Shown here one piece after another: positions 15,701-29,512 of a stretch of 64,000 bases of DNA (positions are counted from its first letter, which is position 1; each line of letters starts with the position of its first letter). Made by a program: the position numbers and the translations under genes. Source of the DNA: Macrothele yani (taxonomy: Eukaryota > Arthropoda > Arachnida > Araneae > Macrothelidae); contig CM077013.1 in the NCBI GenBank assembly GCA_039090855.1, positions 140,327,240-140,391,239 on the forward strand. Direction: 5' to 3'. Below the pieces are notes generated by a model. That model was not told the DNA's origin. It was given only the letters and a program-made list of their open reading frames with translations, and did not search any database.

Positions 15701-18700
15701 ATTGAAAGAGCGAGGAAATATGAACTTCCATTGTGCATGGCTTTTATCGATTATGAAAAAGCCTTTGATTTAGTGAAACCATCAGCAGTTACAATGGCTC
15801 TGAAATCCTGCAGTATTGAAGATGCATACATTAATATTATTAATAACATCTATGAAAATGCAAGTGCAAAGATTTGGCTGTTTGAAAATACAACACCCAT
15901 AAAAATTGGAAAGGGAGTGAGACAAGGTGACACCATAACTCCGAAGCTCTTTAATGCCACATTGGAAAATGTCTTTCAATCACTGAACTGGGAAAACAAA
16001 GGGATAAAGATTAATGGAGATTATCTAACCCACCTTCGTTTTGCTGATGACTTAAGTCATTTTTGCAACTACCCCATCAGAGCTGCAGAGTATGATCCAA
16101 GAACTTGCTGACAAGAGAAAAGAAGTGGGATTAAAAATGAACTTTCAGAAGACAAAAGTGATGTTCAATGCTTTTACACGAAATGAAGATTTATCAATTG
16201 ATGGAGAAAAGCTGGAGATAACAGACACGTACGTTTATCTTGGACAGCAAATATCAAGTGAGGGTCACATTGATGAAGAAATTAATCGGCGTACAAAACT
16301 TGCCTGGAGAGCTTTTGGAAGAAACACCATAATTTTCAAGAGCAATATGCGATAATGTCTTAAAAGAAAAGTGTTTGATCAATGCATCCTTCCAGTGCTT
16401 ACGTATGGTGCAGAGACGTGGACCTTAACTAAAAGAGACATACAAAGGCTGCAGACAACTCAAAGCAGCATGGAGAGGTGCATGCTTGGTGTAACCAGGA
16501 GAGATAAGAAGAGGAACTCGTGGATCCGAAAAATGACAAGAGTGGAAGACATCATGATCAGAGTTAAATCCCTGAAATGGCAATGGGCTGGGCATACTGC
16601 CAGAAGGACAGACCATCGATGGACAGCCGAAATTTTAGATTGGATTCCAAGGGACAGGAAAAGACCCAGAAGAAGACCACATGGGTGATGGGTGGATAAA
16701 ATTCGAAAGTATGCGGGAGTGACATGGAGGATACTGGCACAAGACAGACCGTTGTGGAGGAAACTTGGGGAGACCTTCGTCCAGCAGTGGATTGATAATG
16801 GTTGACAATGATGATGATATCATAAAATAGTAGTAAAATAAAAAAAAATTAAACAAACTGAAAATTCATACAATCTGTAGTTTCAACAGTGAGTTCTGTA
16901 GTCAAACAACAAAATTCGTACTAACTACGGACATTGTGTAGTAGTTGGCAGGTATGTACATGACCCTAACCTATCTAAAAAAAAATCCATAAAACAAGTA
17001 AATTTCCGGAAATTTTACAGGTAAACCATAGAACTTAGCAGACACACAATACTTGTCCTTTGCATTGATTAATAAAGACACAAACAAGGTGTATACATTA
17101 ACTCAGAAAGTTAAGCTAGATATATGCAAGATTTCATGTAAATATTTCTGAAATTACAGGGTTTATTAGCAAAAAGGCATTGCTTTTAAGATAATCCTGA
17201 TGAGTTAAGTGAAAAATGGGAGTCAATGCTTCTGTGAGTTATTGGAACATGAAAGAGCAAAGATGAGATGGTTTTGTGGTAGAAGCAGATGTTGTCATAG
17301 AGAGAGAAGCAAACACTGGAGGGATTTCAAGAGACGAGGTCTGCAAAACTATAAAATCTCCACAAAGTGGTAAAGCTCTGGGATTAGATGGATTACAGAT
17401 GAGATGTTCAACTATGTTGGTGGTTCTGTCATTGACTGGTTAACTAAAATTTGTCAGTTGTGTTGGGTGTTGGGAACAGTTCTAGCATCAGAGCTTAAAA
17501 AATATCTGAAAAGTTACATGCCCAGCTGGGAATGTACAGAAATTATTTACCTACCCAGGTAGTAAAAGCTGGATACCCAGGACAATTTATCTTTTAAAAT
17601 AACAAATCAGAATCCTCACTTTTTTAAGGTTAAAAATTATGAACTTTTTTTACATGTTTTGCATTTTCATTTTAACGGTCTGTATTCAAAATATTCAATG
17701 CACAAAAGTGTGACGATGTTGAAATTGGTATTTGAGAAATTTAGTAATTCTGCCATGTTCCTTCACTGAAGTTTCCCCCTTTGTTACTGAACACCAGAGG
17801 CCTGTTCCATCAAAGGTATGCATCCCGTTGGTGACTATGAATGATGTTTGGAACAAAACTGAATGACGTTTGGAACAAAACTACATATGGTTTCAATTTC
17901 TGGACGAACAACATAATACAATCAAAGAAGTAATATTCTTCTGTTCATGTCACTCCATTCCCCAGACTGAGCGACTAGATTTTGTATTTACCTGCCTAGG
18001 CCAATAATTTCCTACATGCCCCGGGCATGTTATTTCTCAAGCCCTCAATCACTGTTCCCTTGTAAAGGGGAAATGGTAATCAAACCACAATGTAACAACT
18101 ATTGTGGTATCAGATTGCTAAGTGTGCTAAGGATTAAAAGAGAAATGATAAGATTATAGCTGTTTAGGTAGTATAAGTTATAAAAATCTGAATGAGAACA
18201 ACGCTTTATCTAAATGGGAACTTTTTAGACAGACTTCGTGAGTCCATATGTGTGTATGTAATGTATATACAGTAATAGTATCAGGGGTTACTGTGAGGGG
18301 ACACAAGAAACCCTGAAACTTTCAGCTCAGTGCCAATATACTGTACATATTACGAATATTTATATATATTATGCACATATAAACTAGCTACACAACATAC
18401 AGCCTCTAGTGCTTGTGCAGTTAAACTTCGCATCTTTTCTTGTACCCAATTTTCTTTCACTGTGCAAAATCCTTCAGGCACTGCATCTTTGAAATCAAAT
18501 TTCACACATCACATTATATGTTAATTGAGCAGTCTATGTAGATCAGTTTTACTTGAAGCCTACAGTGCATTCCATTCAATTTCTACAAGTAGCTCATTGG
18601 ATTAACCGAATCTAATATAATCAAATTATTTGATGTAGATGCAACTTTCAAAATAATGAAAAAAAAGCCTTCCTTTCAGCAGGCTGTTATCTTGAGAGCT

Positions 18701-21700
18701 TGTTTGATAACAAATGAAACACTGAACGTGTCACAAATCGTCTACATTCACCATCCACACAAAAATGCGGTGTTTTTAATCAAACACTGTAATTCCCAAA
18801 GAAAATGGAACTTAAACTTTTAGTTATCATTCCGTAGTATTTTAAAAAATGAACTGTCCGAAGCATCTCAAATTCTTCTAAAATTTAAAAACCCGGATTT
18901 ACGGGTTTGAAATCTGACAAAAACCCAGAATTCCAGGCTACACCCGGATTACAAACAGGTCTGTAGTACATATACACACAAATCTTAATAATCACATGGC
19001 TTATCCTATACCACTTACTTTTCTTTAGTGACTTCAGTTATTTCTTCTGGTTCAGAACTAATTTTGAAAAGATACAGAAAAAGTTAGTTTTCTTTATGGT
19101 CATCTCCACCAAAAATAAAAAGCTATGCATGTCAATGCACAAAATGGCTTTTCCACAATATATAAGTGGGGAACTATTTTAACAATAGTACATCATGCTA
19201 GTACAACTTATTGATAAATGGTATCTTTTTTTTTTTTTTTTTTACGTTAAGGTAGGAACTGCTTGTTGACAAGCTGTAATGAAACAATTTACCATTTCTG
19301 TAATCTATGTATAAAGGCTGTTCCACAAATAATAAGTATAACTGGATTGTTAAGAGAAAAGGGTAGCAAAATGTCACTAAAATGAAAACTGTAAATAGCA
19401 TAGAAATTCTAGCTTGAGTTACATAAAACGTAGGATAATTTAAACAAATAATTTACATTATTCTTTTTTATATGCTGTAACTTCAGCATGAATTTCTATG
19501 TTCTTTACAGTTTTCATAACAGAAGTACACATAAATATGCCAATAATGAAATACATACCGAAATGTACAAAACCACTATTATATCTTCTCCAACTTGAAT
19601 ACAAAACTAATGCACATACATCACTTTGATTTGCACTTTTCACTCTGACAAAATGATATATCATGACATTAACAAGAAGCAGCTGAGTTTTTTCAAAAAG
19701 TACACAACTTGGCAGCTGATATCTATGGGAATGAGGGGGGCAGTACTGTACTTAGAGCCGTATCTATGATTTTGGGTGCTTATGGCCACACATTAAAAAT
19801 ATGCCTGAATCAAAACATTAATTTAAAATGCAATTATCACAAAACAATAACAAATGTTTAACTACAAAAACTTAATACATGAAAAAATTATAACCAGTTT
19901 TATTTTATAAACAACATAGATATTGTCTTTGATAAGAAAAATACTTTATTACTCTTTTCAGTGCACATTACAAAAATAAAAAAACTATACAAATTAAATA
20001 AACTTTACTGCTGGCAGCTTCAATTTTAAAGATTCATCAATAACATCCTCAAAATCTGTTTATGTACACAGATCATTTTGAGGACCATCCAAAAACACAC
20101 CCTGTACACCAAATGTACTGACTAACTTCCTTCTAAGAGCTTGACCTTTCACCATAACCCCCCCCCTCCCCTCTGGTCGAGGAAAACAAATTATATATCT
20201 TTAAAATTTCATGCCAACCATCATGGATTACTATACTAGGCCGTCTAAGCATGATACAAACCCAAAACAAGTATTAAAACACATAGTTGTTAAACCCATT
20301 TAATACCAAAATCATTACAAAAATAAAAAAATAAAAATAAAAAAATATACAAAATTAAAAAATAAAAATAAAATTAATAATGCCCTTGGGCAGTTTTGCT
20401 TAACTGCCATCAAAGTTGAAAAATTAGGACTTCGGCATTTTTTAAGCAAGCTTTAGTTGCCATTATACATCCAGTTATCAGGGCTTGAAAAATACCATGT
20501 CCGAGATGCCTGGGGCATGTAAATTATTGGCCTGGGCAAGTAAAAAAACAATACATACTCGGGGCAAGGCTAACCCGACTATGGAGTTAAGTTTACAGAG
20601 TGTGTACTTTCACTGCATAATATAGTTCCCATTTAAAAGCTGTTTTCGAGCTTGAAATGAGACTTTAAAAAGCGCAGGGATGCATAGATGTTCTAAATGT
20701 CATACGTACGTACATTAAAAAAAAATGAAGATGCCAGTTTCGGTCGCGTTTCCAAAATATACAGTATTCATGTTTTGGAGATGTCATTGCTATTTCTGTT
20801 TTGCTTCAGAGGTTATACAGTACACATGGAGGATACTCACTGTGAGCAGGAGAGTGTTAGCTGGAGGGAAAGTGAAGAGGGGAGATAATGGCTTAGAAGT
20901 CACTAAGCTGGCTCCTTTCTTTGTGATTACTGATTTAAAATGTCCATTAAGAAATTGTTTGTCTGGTGGTCGGCAAGGTTGAGATAGTGTGGGGGTTGAG
21001 GGAGGGAATGGTGATAGAACGTGGGAAGTTCCTTGTATTGTGCTTAGACGGCTTAGTATATAGTAATCCACAACAAAATATAGGCTTGCTCTTCTATTAC
21101 ACTGCTGGACAATTTTTTTTTTTTTTTTTTTTTTTTTGATTGGAGGTTTAACGACCGCCGTGAGCAACTCAATGGGCTATAAGCAGTCGCCCGTCCCTAA
21201 TTTAGGGTCACTGGTTCCAGGGAAGGGAGAGAGCCAGTGCCGTAAGACAAACACAACATCCATGCCTGACCGGGATTCGAACCCGGACCCCTTACGGACG
21301 AATGATCAGAGGCCAACGCCTTAGACCACTGCGCCACCGGGGCGGCGCTGGACAATTGCTAAGGACGGATCATAAACGGCTATATAGCGCATAAAAAAGT
21401 AAGTGTGGTTGGATGCCAAGTGAAATAAAATAATGTCAGAATGCCAGGACATTACAAGAAAGACAATTTATTGTGCTCTGAAATCCAGAAGGCTTTGGAA
21501 CGTGTTCAAGGGACACCCAGTCCATTTTGTGCAGAATACGTAAACGTGAAAAAAATGCAATTACCGTCCGCAGGCGTTCCGGCGTAAGATGTCAATACGG
21601 GATATGGCCACCATGGAGGGCGATGCAAGATTCCACACGTCGTGTCATGCTTTGCACAACATAATCAAGCAGCTGTTAGGGTAATTTATCCCATCCTCTG

Positions 21701-23881
21701 TCAGTGCACGGATGAGGGTGTCCTTGTTTATTGGAGGGCATTGGCGACCAGCAAGACTCCTCCCCAAAGCATCCCACACATTTTCCAATGGGATTCAGAT
21801 CTGGAGAACGTGCTGGCCATACGAGGCGTTGAATATCCTCGCTCTCAAGACACTCCTGGACAGCGACTGTTCGATGACATGTTGCGTTGTCGTCCATGAA
21901 AATGAATCTATCACCGACAACACCACGGAACATGCGAACATGAGGTAGCAGAACATCATTAATGCATCATTGGCCAGTCATAGTCCCAGTTGGAAGCACA
22001 TAGACGGACGTACGGCCATTGATCATGATGCCAGCACATACCATGACACTACATGTCGGATATCGGTCCCTTTCCTGTATGTTTGCTGGACAATATGCAG
22101 TACCACTATCACGCCAGATCAGTTGTCGTCGACAATCAGACGATAGACTGTATCTACTCTCATCTGAGAAGAGGACAGCAGACCAGTCGTTATAAGTCCA
22201 ATTGCGATGTTGATGGCACCACTGCAAACGGGCGGTACGGCAACGTCTGGACAATGGGATGCACACAATAGGACGGCGGACGTATAGTCCTCCTTCATGC
22301 AAACGTCTGGTGACAGTTTTTCGGGAGATCCGCTTGCCAGTAGCAGCCATAAACTGATTTGCTACCTCACTAGCTGTGCTGCACCGGTGTCTTTTTGTTG
22401 ATAGCACTATGTACCGATCTTCTGCAGGTGTCGTACTGCGAACACGACCTCCCCCGTGACGTTTGCTACACTCTCCATTTGTTTGAAATGATTTCCAAAG
22501 CCTTGAAACAACACTGTGGCTGATGTCGAACTCCCTGGCAACATCTGTTATTTTTCGCCTTTCTTCAATCTTGCCAATAATACGGCCACGCGTAAAATCA
22601 TCTAGGTGATGTCGGGAAGACATACTGAAAATTGCAAGTTCGTCAACAATTGATTCCTTCCCTTTCAACTTTGCGTTTGAACAACAACGGTCAATACGCG
22701 TCAAATCCTTTATACCACTTATCAGCGCTATGACGTCACGAACAAGTTCGGCAATCCAAAATTTGCATACGCACAACACGTCTTACTGTATCCCGCACTT
22801 ATGCTAATTTCCACATTTTCCTTCCTTCCATTTTATGGTTGCTATCGTTGCTATTGTCATCCGTCCTTAGCATTTGTCCGGCAGCGTATAATCTAGAGCT
22901 ACGTAGGCTTGATTCAACAGCCAAGAAAAGGATAAGCATTTACTCCCTGCAGGATTTTTAATGCAGCAAACTGCCATTAAAACTGCCACTGCCTTACTTA
23001 CCATACAACATGAAACTTTAACATCATAAAACACAAAAAATTACATCGCCCTGCCTGGAGCAGGAAATGAACCAGCATCTCCCGATTTCCATTTGACCAT
23101 GCTATGCTTTAAAAGAAATAATCGGTTTGTGACGTAATTTTCAGGTTTTCTGGTGTTAAATTACATGTTAAACAGTAAGTAAGGCAATGGATATTCTGTT
23201 TGCTGCCTTAAAAATCCTGCAGTTATTCCATGTATTTGTGAAGAATATTTCTTTTACAATCTCCATTTTATCCATAGCCTTGTGGCAGAAAGACTTGCAG
23301 TCAACTTCTGGAGAAATAGCTTCAGTTCATGTCACCACAAGAACACAAAATTCAAAAATACGAGGTAGGATCCAAAAGTTTGGGGCCTTGGTAAAGATCC
23401 AGACTTACAAATTTTGCTAGTACACATTGGCCACCAAGACCAAAATTGTTAGTGGCCATAAAAAAAACTTCAGTGGCCAAACTTTGAAAAAAAAATCAAA
23501 TTGTATATTTCATACTAAATTTTTATAAAATTGCTTAGTATAATATCCGTATGTTTTATTTTGCATATTTCAGAAAAGTTGAAACTGAAGTAATAAAACA
23601 ATGCAGGAGAGTGGGAACATCGCGCGGGGAGGGAGTGAGTTTACCGGAGAACTCTATGCACCGCCCGACTTCCGGTTTTGGAAATTTTCCCGCTCTTTTC
23701 AAGTTGAAATACAAATATTGATGCAGTTAAATATTACTTAACAATAACACTGGACAGAGGCAACATTGCAAGAAAAGGAATTACGATTGCGGAAAATATC
23801 TGAACTCTGTCGACCTTCCGTTTTCGAAATTTTCGTAAAGATGGAATTCCGTTCGTCCTCCGACAAAACACCCCCCCCCCC

Positions 23882-23938
<57 letters not shown>

Positions 23939-26900
23939 TGTGTTCACTGGTTTATTGATCTCGCGAATGACCAAAATCATAATGAAAACTGCGGAATTCC
24001 TCGATTTCACAGAAGAATCTGATGCCTGAGATTACGAGGAAATTTTTTCGGCGTCTAACCTCTGTTTTCGCACATTGTTGCCTACAGTTTCAAGCTGAAA
24101 TACTTTTATGCAATAAAATCATATTTAACAATAAAACTTTACACTAAGGCAATATCGGGAGAAAAAAATTACGATTACTGTAACTTTTTCACTTCATTCA
24201 ACTACCGTTTCCGAAAGTTTTGAGACACGAAATACCGTCTCCAGACGAAACTCCCCCCCCCCCCACCCACCCACTCACCCGCAAACTGTCTTCAGTTTTA
24301 CACTGATCCTGGGAACGATCTAAATGATGACAAAAAAACGCGGAATTCCGCGAGTCCGCTTAAGAATCTCATGCATATCGTAAAACAATAAAATAAAAAA
24401 AAATATGAAAATTCGTAGAATCTGTAGTTTCGACAGCGAGGTCCGTAGTTAGCCAACTAAATCCGTAGAAACTATGGACATTCCATAGTAGTTCGCAGAT
24501 ATGAAAATATTACAGTACAACCTCGAAAATCCGGAATCGGCCGGAGATCTGGACTATGCCGATTCCAGATTTTAGAATTTTCCTATGGACTATGCAGGCT
24601 TTCAGTGAACATTCATTAAAAATAATTTTAAAAAAAATGCCTAACTTCTAAAGTTTTCATCGAATTTTGACGAAATTTCACATGGGAGTTTATTTTGAAG
24701 TGTCTTGGTTACTGTAAAATTTGCTTGACATGGAGAATTTTTTTTTTTTTAATAAAAATTTCTTCCAGTAGGACTTTTCCAACGCAGACAGTTGAGCTGT
24801 CCACCACCGGCTTTCATTCCCACCGCAACCTAACTACGATGACCCAGCCCTGGCGCATTCTTTGTGATCAAAAACCGACGTCCTTGCCTTTTTTATAAAC
24901 TTTTTTTTCTTTTCTGCTGTTCAAGCAGAATGAAAAAGGTGATGGCCGACTTCCGTACAACTCAGATTTCGTGCGATTTCCGTACATTTGGAGTAAAAAT
25001 CCGGACAAGTTAAAAAATAAAAATTCCGTACAATACACAAGTTAAATAAAATAAATGTTTTCCCCGTACAGGTCGCCAGAATTGGCGTTTTAATCAAACA
25101 TTTTTAGTCGCCACGACGATGAAGTTTATCGCCAGTGGCGACCGTGAGTCTGGATCTTTAGGCCTTGGCATATAGTTCCTTACCCTGAATACTTTAAAAC
25201 ACTGATGCACAACCACCTTCACAATAATCCCCTTGGGCAATGATGCACTTTTGCCAGCACTCATAAAACTTCTTTGCAACCTCTCGTAATGCCTCCTGCG
25301 CTGCTGTTTTGACTTCATTTGTTGACAATTTTGTTTCATCAGTGAAAAGAGGTAAAAATCACAGGGGGATAAGTCGGATGGATAGGCAGTATGTGGAAGC
25401 ACATTAGTACGATTTCTGGCGAGAAACTCTGTGACCAGTAGGGACTGATGTGCAGACGTGTCGTCATGGAAAAGGTACTATGCCACATCTCCGGCCATTT
25501 ATGACGGATTGACTCCCGTAAGCAACGTAAAATGTCCAGATAATGTTCCTTGTCAACTGTTGTCCCCCTCTGGAATACATTTGGAATGGACAATGCCGTG
25601 AGAATCAAACAACACCTCCCTCCGACAAGACTTTCCCTTTGCTGCGATTCTGCTTGAATGTCTTTGATCATGGTGAAGACAGTGATTTCCATGTTAAACA
25701 AGCACACTTTGGCTGAATATCAAACAAGTAGCACCTCGTTTCATCACCTGTAATGATGTTATCTAAAAACGTAGGATCGCCATAGGCTTTGTCGATTAAT
25801 TCACCCGATATCTGCATCCGTTCATCCTTTTGTTCAAAGGTCAAAAGGCGAGGGACAATGTGCTGACACACACGGTGCATGTTAAGATACTCCATCAAAA
25901 TGCGCTGGCGTGTGGTCTCCAATAACTTGTTGCGTTAGCGATTTCCTCAATGGTTTGGCAATGATCCTGAGCCGCCCCGGTGGTGCAGTGGTCTAAGGCG
26001 CTGGCCTCTGATCGTTCGTCCGTGAGGGGTCCGGGTTCGTATCCCGGTCACGCATGGATGTTGTGTTTGTCTTACGGCACTGGCTCTCTCCCTTCCCTGG
26101 AACCAGCGACCCTAAATTAGGGACGGGCGACTGCTTATAGCCCATTGAGTTGCTCACGGTGGTCGTTAAACCTCCAATCCACAAAAAAAAAAAAAAAAAA
26201 ATGATCCTGACAAACACTGTGCCACCATCGTAATGTTTTCCTCACTCCATGCAGTCACGGGTCGACCACAGCTTTCATTATCTGCGATGGATTCTCGGCC
26301 CTCTTTGAAATGCTGATACCGCTCGTACATGTTCTTCTATTTCGCCATCATAGAGTGACCGTACACCTTTGAAAGCCTTTCTAAGGTCTCTGCAGCTGTT
26401 TTACCCCAAATGCTGACAAAGTTTAGTGTTACGACGTTGCTCTTCAAAAGCCATGTTTCTCATATCGCAGAAGACAGACGACTAACTATAGCAGCAAACG
26501 CCTGAGCGCACATTCCAATCACTTTCCGTGGGCCAAACCATGCTGACTACGGAGGAGAGGGATGGCTGGATTTATTTCAGATGCCGTAACTTAAACTACC
26601 TGCTTGCATTGTCATGGGTAGGCCCTGTCCCTGAACTTTTGGATCCTACTCTGTATATAAAAATAAAGCAAGCATTTAAAATATACAGAAAATCTGTGCA
26701 CCAACTGCTGTTTTAAACTTTACAGTTTCTAATTGCTACTTGTTTAACTATCTGAAATCCCACAGAGCACACCTATGGCAGGGACCACACTGGCCAAGAC
26801 TGTAGCAAGCTTTTCTTTTCTAGGAAGGTGAGACTTAAAACTATGTCCCTTCGAGTTCAAAATTACACCCCTTCAGGTTCAAAATTCGAGTTCTACTCAA

Positions 26901-29481
26901 CATATGGTTTTTACTTTATCACATACCGCTGTTATAGGAAAGTATTATGATCATTCAAAAATTTCACTTCAGGTTTTTGACATAATTTTATTAAAGATGT
27001 AAAAACTGGGTACATACCCAAGAACTACAGGTTGTAAATACCAAGTAAAGCGTAAACATTATGTGAATGCTGACAACACAACACTCCACAGAAATGCAGA
27101 ATGAGAAACAAACCAGCACAGAATGAATGAGTATCGGATAGTGAATGCAACAATAGGAAGAAGCTTAGGGGTAGAGCTTGTTCAAATTCCATTCAAGGTT
27201 AAACACTCAGAGAACTTTCTGCGACAGAGCACAAATGATCAATCAGCTGTTCATTCCAATAACATGTTCAGAAAGGTCATGGAGGTTAGGCATATCAGCC
27301 TGTTGTTTTCTATGCCTCCATTCACTGTTTTGGAAAATTTCCTTCATGGATATGAGATGTTCACACCTCTTCATAGTGTATGTTACTCAGTACCTTGGTT
27401 AACTATGAATACTGTTTGAATACTGTATGAGACAAACTTAAGTCTTTAAAAAAAAAAATATTGAAGAGTGTAACTCCCTTTTTTAGTAGCAATTTCTATT
27501 TTTTTACATCCCTCATAGCATGAATTTATGCCTCTGGAATGACCATTCTGGGAGGGCAACCACCTTCCCTGCCCTCCCGGTACCTACAGCCCTGATGCTG
27601 GCCATCATAGTTATGGCCCTGCCTTTATTGATAACAGCATTGTAAATAAGGTGCGTGAACAACACTTTAAATGTTGGAAATGTGGGAAAATGTGACATCA
27701 CTGATCAATGTAAATTTAGTCAACTGGAAATCCCTGCAGTTGAGCACAACAAGCTTGAAATATAATGATCAGAGAGCCTGCAGTGAAATTCGGAATGGGA
27801 CACCAGATTGTTTAGAAACTGATGATGATTCAGGGCAGAAAAGCTCATGCTTGATGGGTTCTGTGATGATTATGTATTAAGCTTTGAAGAAGCCATGCAC
27901 ACATGTATTACAACAGCACAGAGAGAGAGAGAGAGAGACTATGAAAAACAATACCTCTACCTGTAAACATTATGGAAATTATCTCTTAATATGCTGAGGG
28001 TCATTTAAATGATTTTCAGCCAAAAGGAAAAGCCAATGCAGTTCACTATGCTCATTAAACTTTGCTCTGTAACTGAAAGAGAAATTCTCCTCCACTTCCC
28101 CCACTCTTCAAAAGTAGCCCTCCTCATTCGAAGACGATCACCTCTTTGAAAGATCAAATGAGGGCTCAGCAGTACCTGAATAATGATGAAGACCATGAGG
28201 CAATTTATAGCTGGCTGTAAATTGCGAGTTGTGCTAGTCTTATCATAGTCCTACAAGATTATTTATAGTTGGATCTGTAACATGGTGCTTGAGTAGGACC
28301 AAATTCTCTGTCAACTGAGGAGCATCCAATATATTTGTGGTAGGGCGATATACTAGTACGTTCAAAAAGTTCCGGAACTTTTTGATGAATTATGTCATTC
28401 CCTGCTGAGCAAGCGAAGAGCATCATGTGACCAACCAGCCAGAACCGGTTTGATCCAGATCCAACACGTACAGCACATGTGCGTAGTTCGTGTTTACAGG
28501 CATTCGAGGCTCTCCTGCAGCAAGGACAACGATGTCGAATTTTGAACAGCGTTCAAGTGTAAAATTTTGATTTTGTGTCCTGCTCAGAAAATCTTTTGCC
28601 GAGACTTTTCAAATGATTAAGTCAGCGTATGGTGAGAGTGCAGTGACTCGAACTAGAGTTTATGAGTGGCATCGACGATTCGAAAATGGGCAACAGAGTA
28701 TGGAAGATGACGAGAGGTCAGGGCGACCTTCAACATTCACAACAGATCAACAAATCGCAATTGTCAAAGAAATTGTAAAAAATGCCCAACGAAAAACTGT
28801 TGCAGTGATTGCATCATCATATGGTTTTGTTACAATACTGATAAAACTTTTAATCTTAGTGGGTAAAAGAGCTTCACACCATGCTTGAGGAAAATGAAGG
28901 GGGTGAAACAACATGAATGTTTCACAGCAGGGTGTTGTTACCAATCCTGCTGCATTAGTGTAGCTAATTGGGGGTTCAGAGAAGAATATTTTGTTTAGCC
29001 TATGTTAACATCTACAGACTGGTTTCTGTGTTTGGAAAGAGGGAGACAGCTCTCTAAAATTTTACGAGTGAAGAAGACGGTTCTTTCTGTTGTGTGGTCA
29101 TCAACTGCACAATGAGCAAGGTGTGAATAACAAAAAGCCCACGATTTCCTCTTCATGGAGCATGAGGCAAATTGTCCATCAGTGGTACTATCATTTTATA
29201 ACCCATCACACAGCTAAAATTCAGGCACTGGAGCCTTTTTTTTTTTTTTTTTCTTTTTGTCCGGGTGGCAGGATGTCAGTGTAGTATAAAAAAAGGTAGG
29301 GTTACTTTTTTTTTTTTTTTGAAGTATCATTCATTCATTCATTCATTCATTCATTCATTCATTCATACATACATACATACATACATACATACATACATAC
29401 ATACATACATACATACATACATACATACATACATACATACATACATACATACATACATACATACATACATACATACATACA

Positions 29482-29512
<31 letters not shown>

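Larger units (their letters stand above)
23406..25142. mobile_element. Uncharacterised element nested in the mariner
   Basis: The outer 45 bp are loosely inverted: TTGGCCACCAAGACC with TAGTGGCC on the left, and GGTCGCCACTGG with TCGTGGCGACTAAAAATG (reverse strand) on the right. No protein is recognised. The interior holds a diverged tandem duplication (23700-24390), a pogo-type terminus at 24516 and the repeat block shared with 16.9 kb. Confidence 0.45.
23361..26655 (-). mobile_element. Mariner element with two nested insertions
   Basis: The end GGTAGGATCCAAAAGTT at 23364-23380 is inverted at 26638-26651 (AACTTTTGGATCCTAC). The minus-strand transposase lies between about 26470 and 25150, with a CGRPVTAWS-like N-terminal part, RLLTFEQKDERMQISGEL, the first motif IITGDETRCYLFD, SSP, a frame change, EHYLDILRCLRESIRHKWPE, and PSDLSPCDFYLF. 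The second catalytic motif is degraded (TTRLH where HDN-x-x-H is usual). A SINE (25971-26200) and a non-coding element of about 1.7 kb (23406-25142) are inserted. Pairing the left end with this transposase is inference. Confidence 0.65.

Noticed and set aside
23738..24029. Frames with runs of CV or HT
   Set aside because: They translate the C-run and (CA)n microsatellite in both directions.
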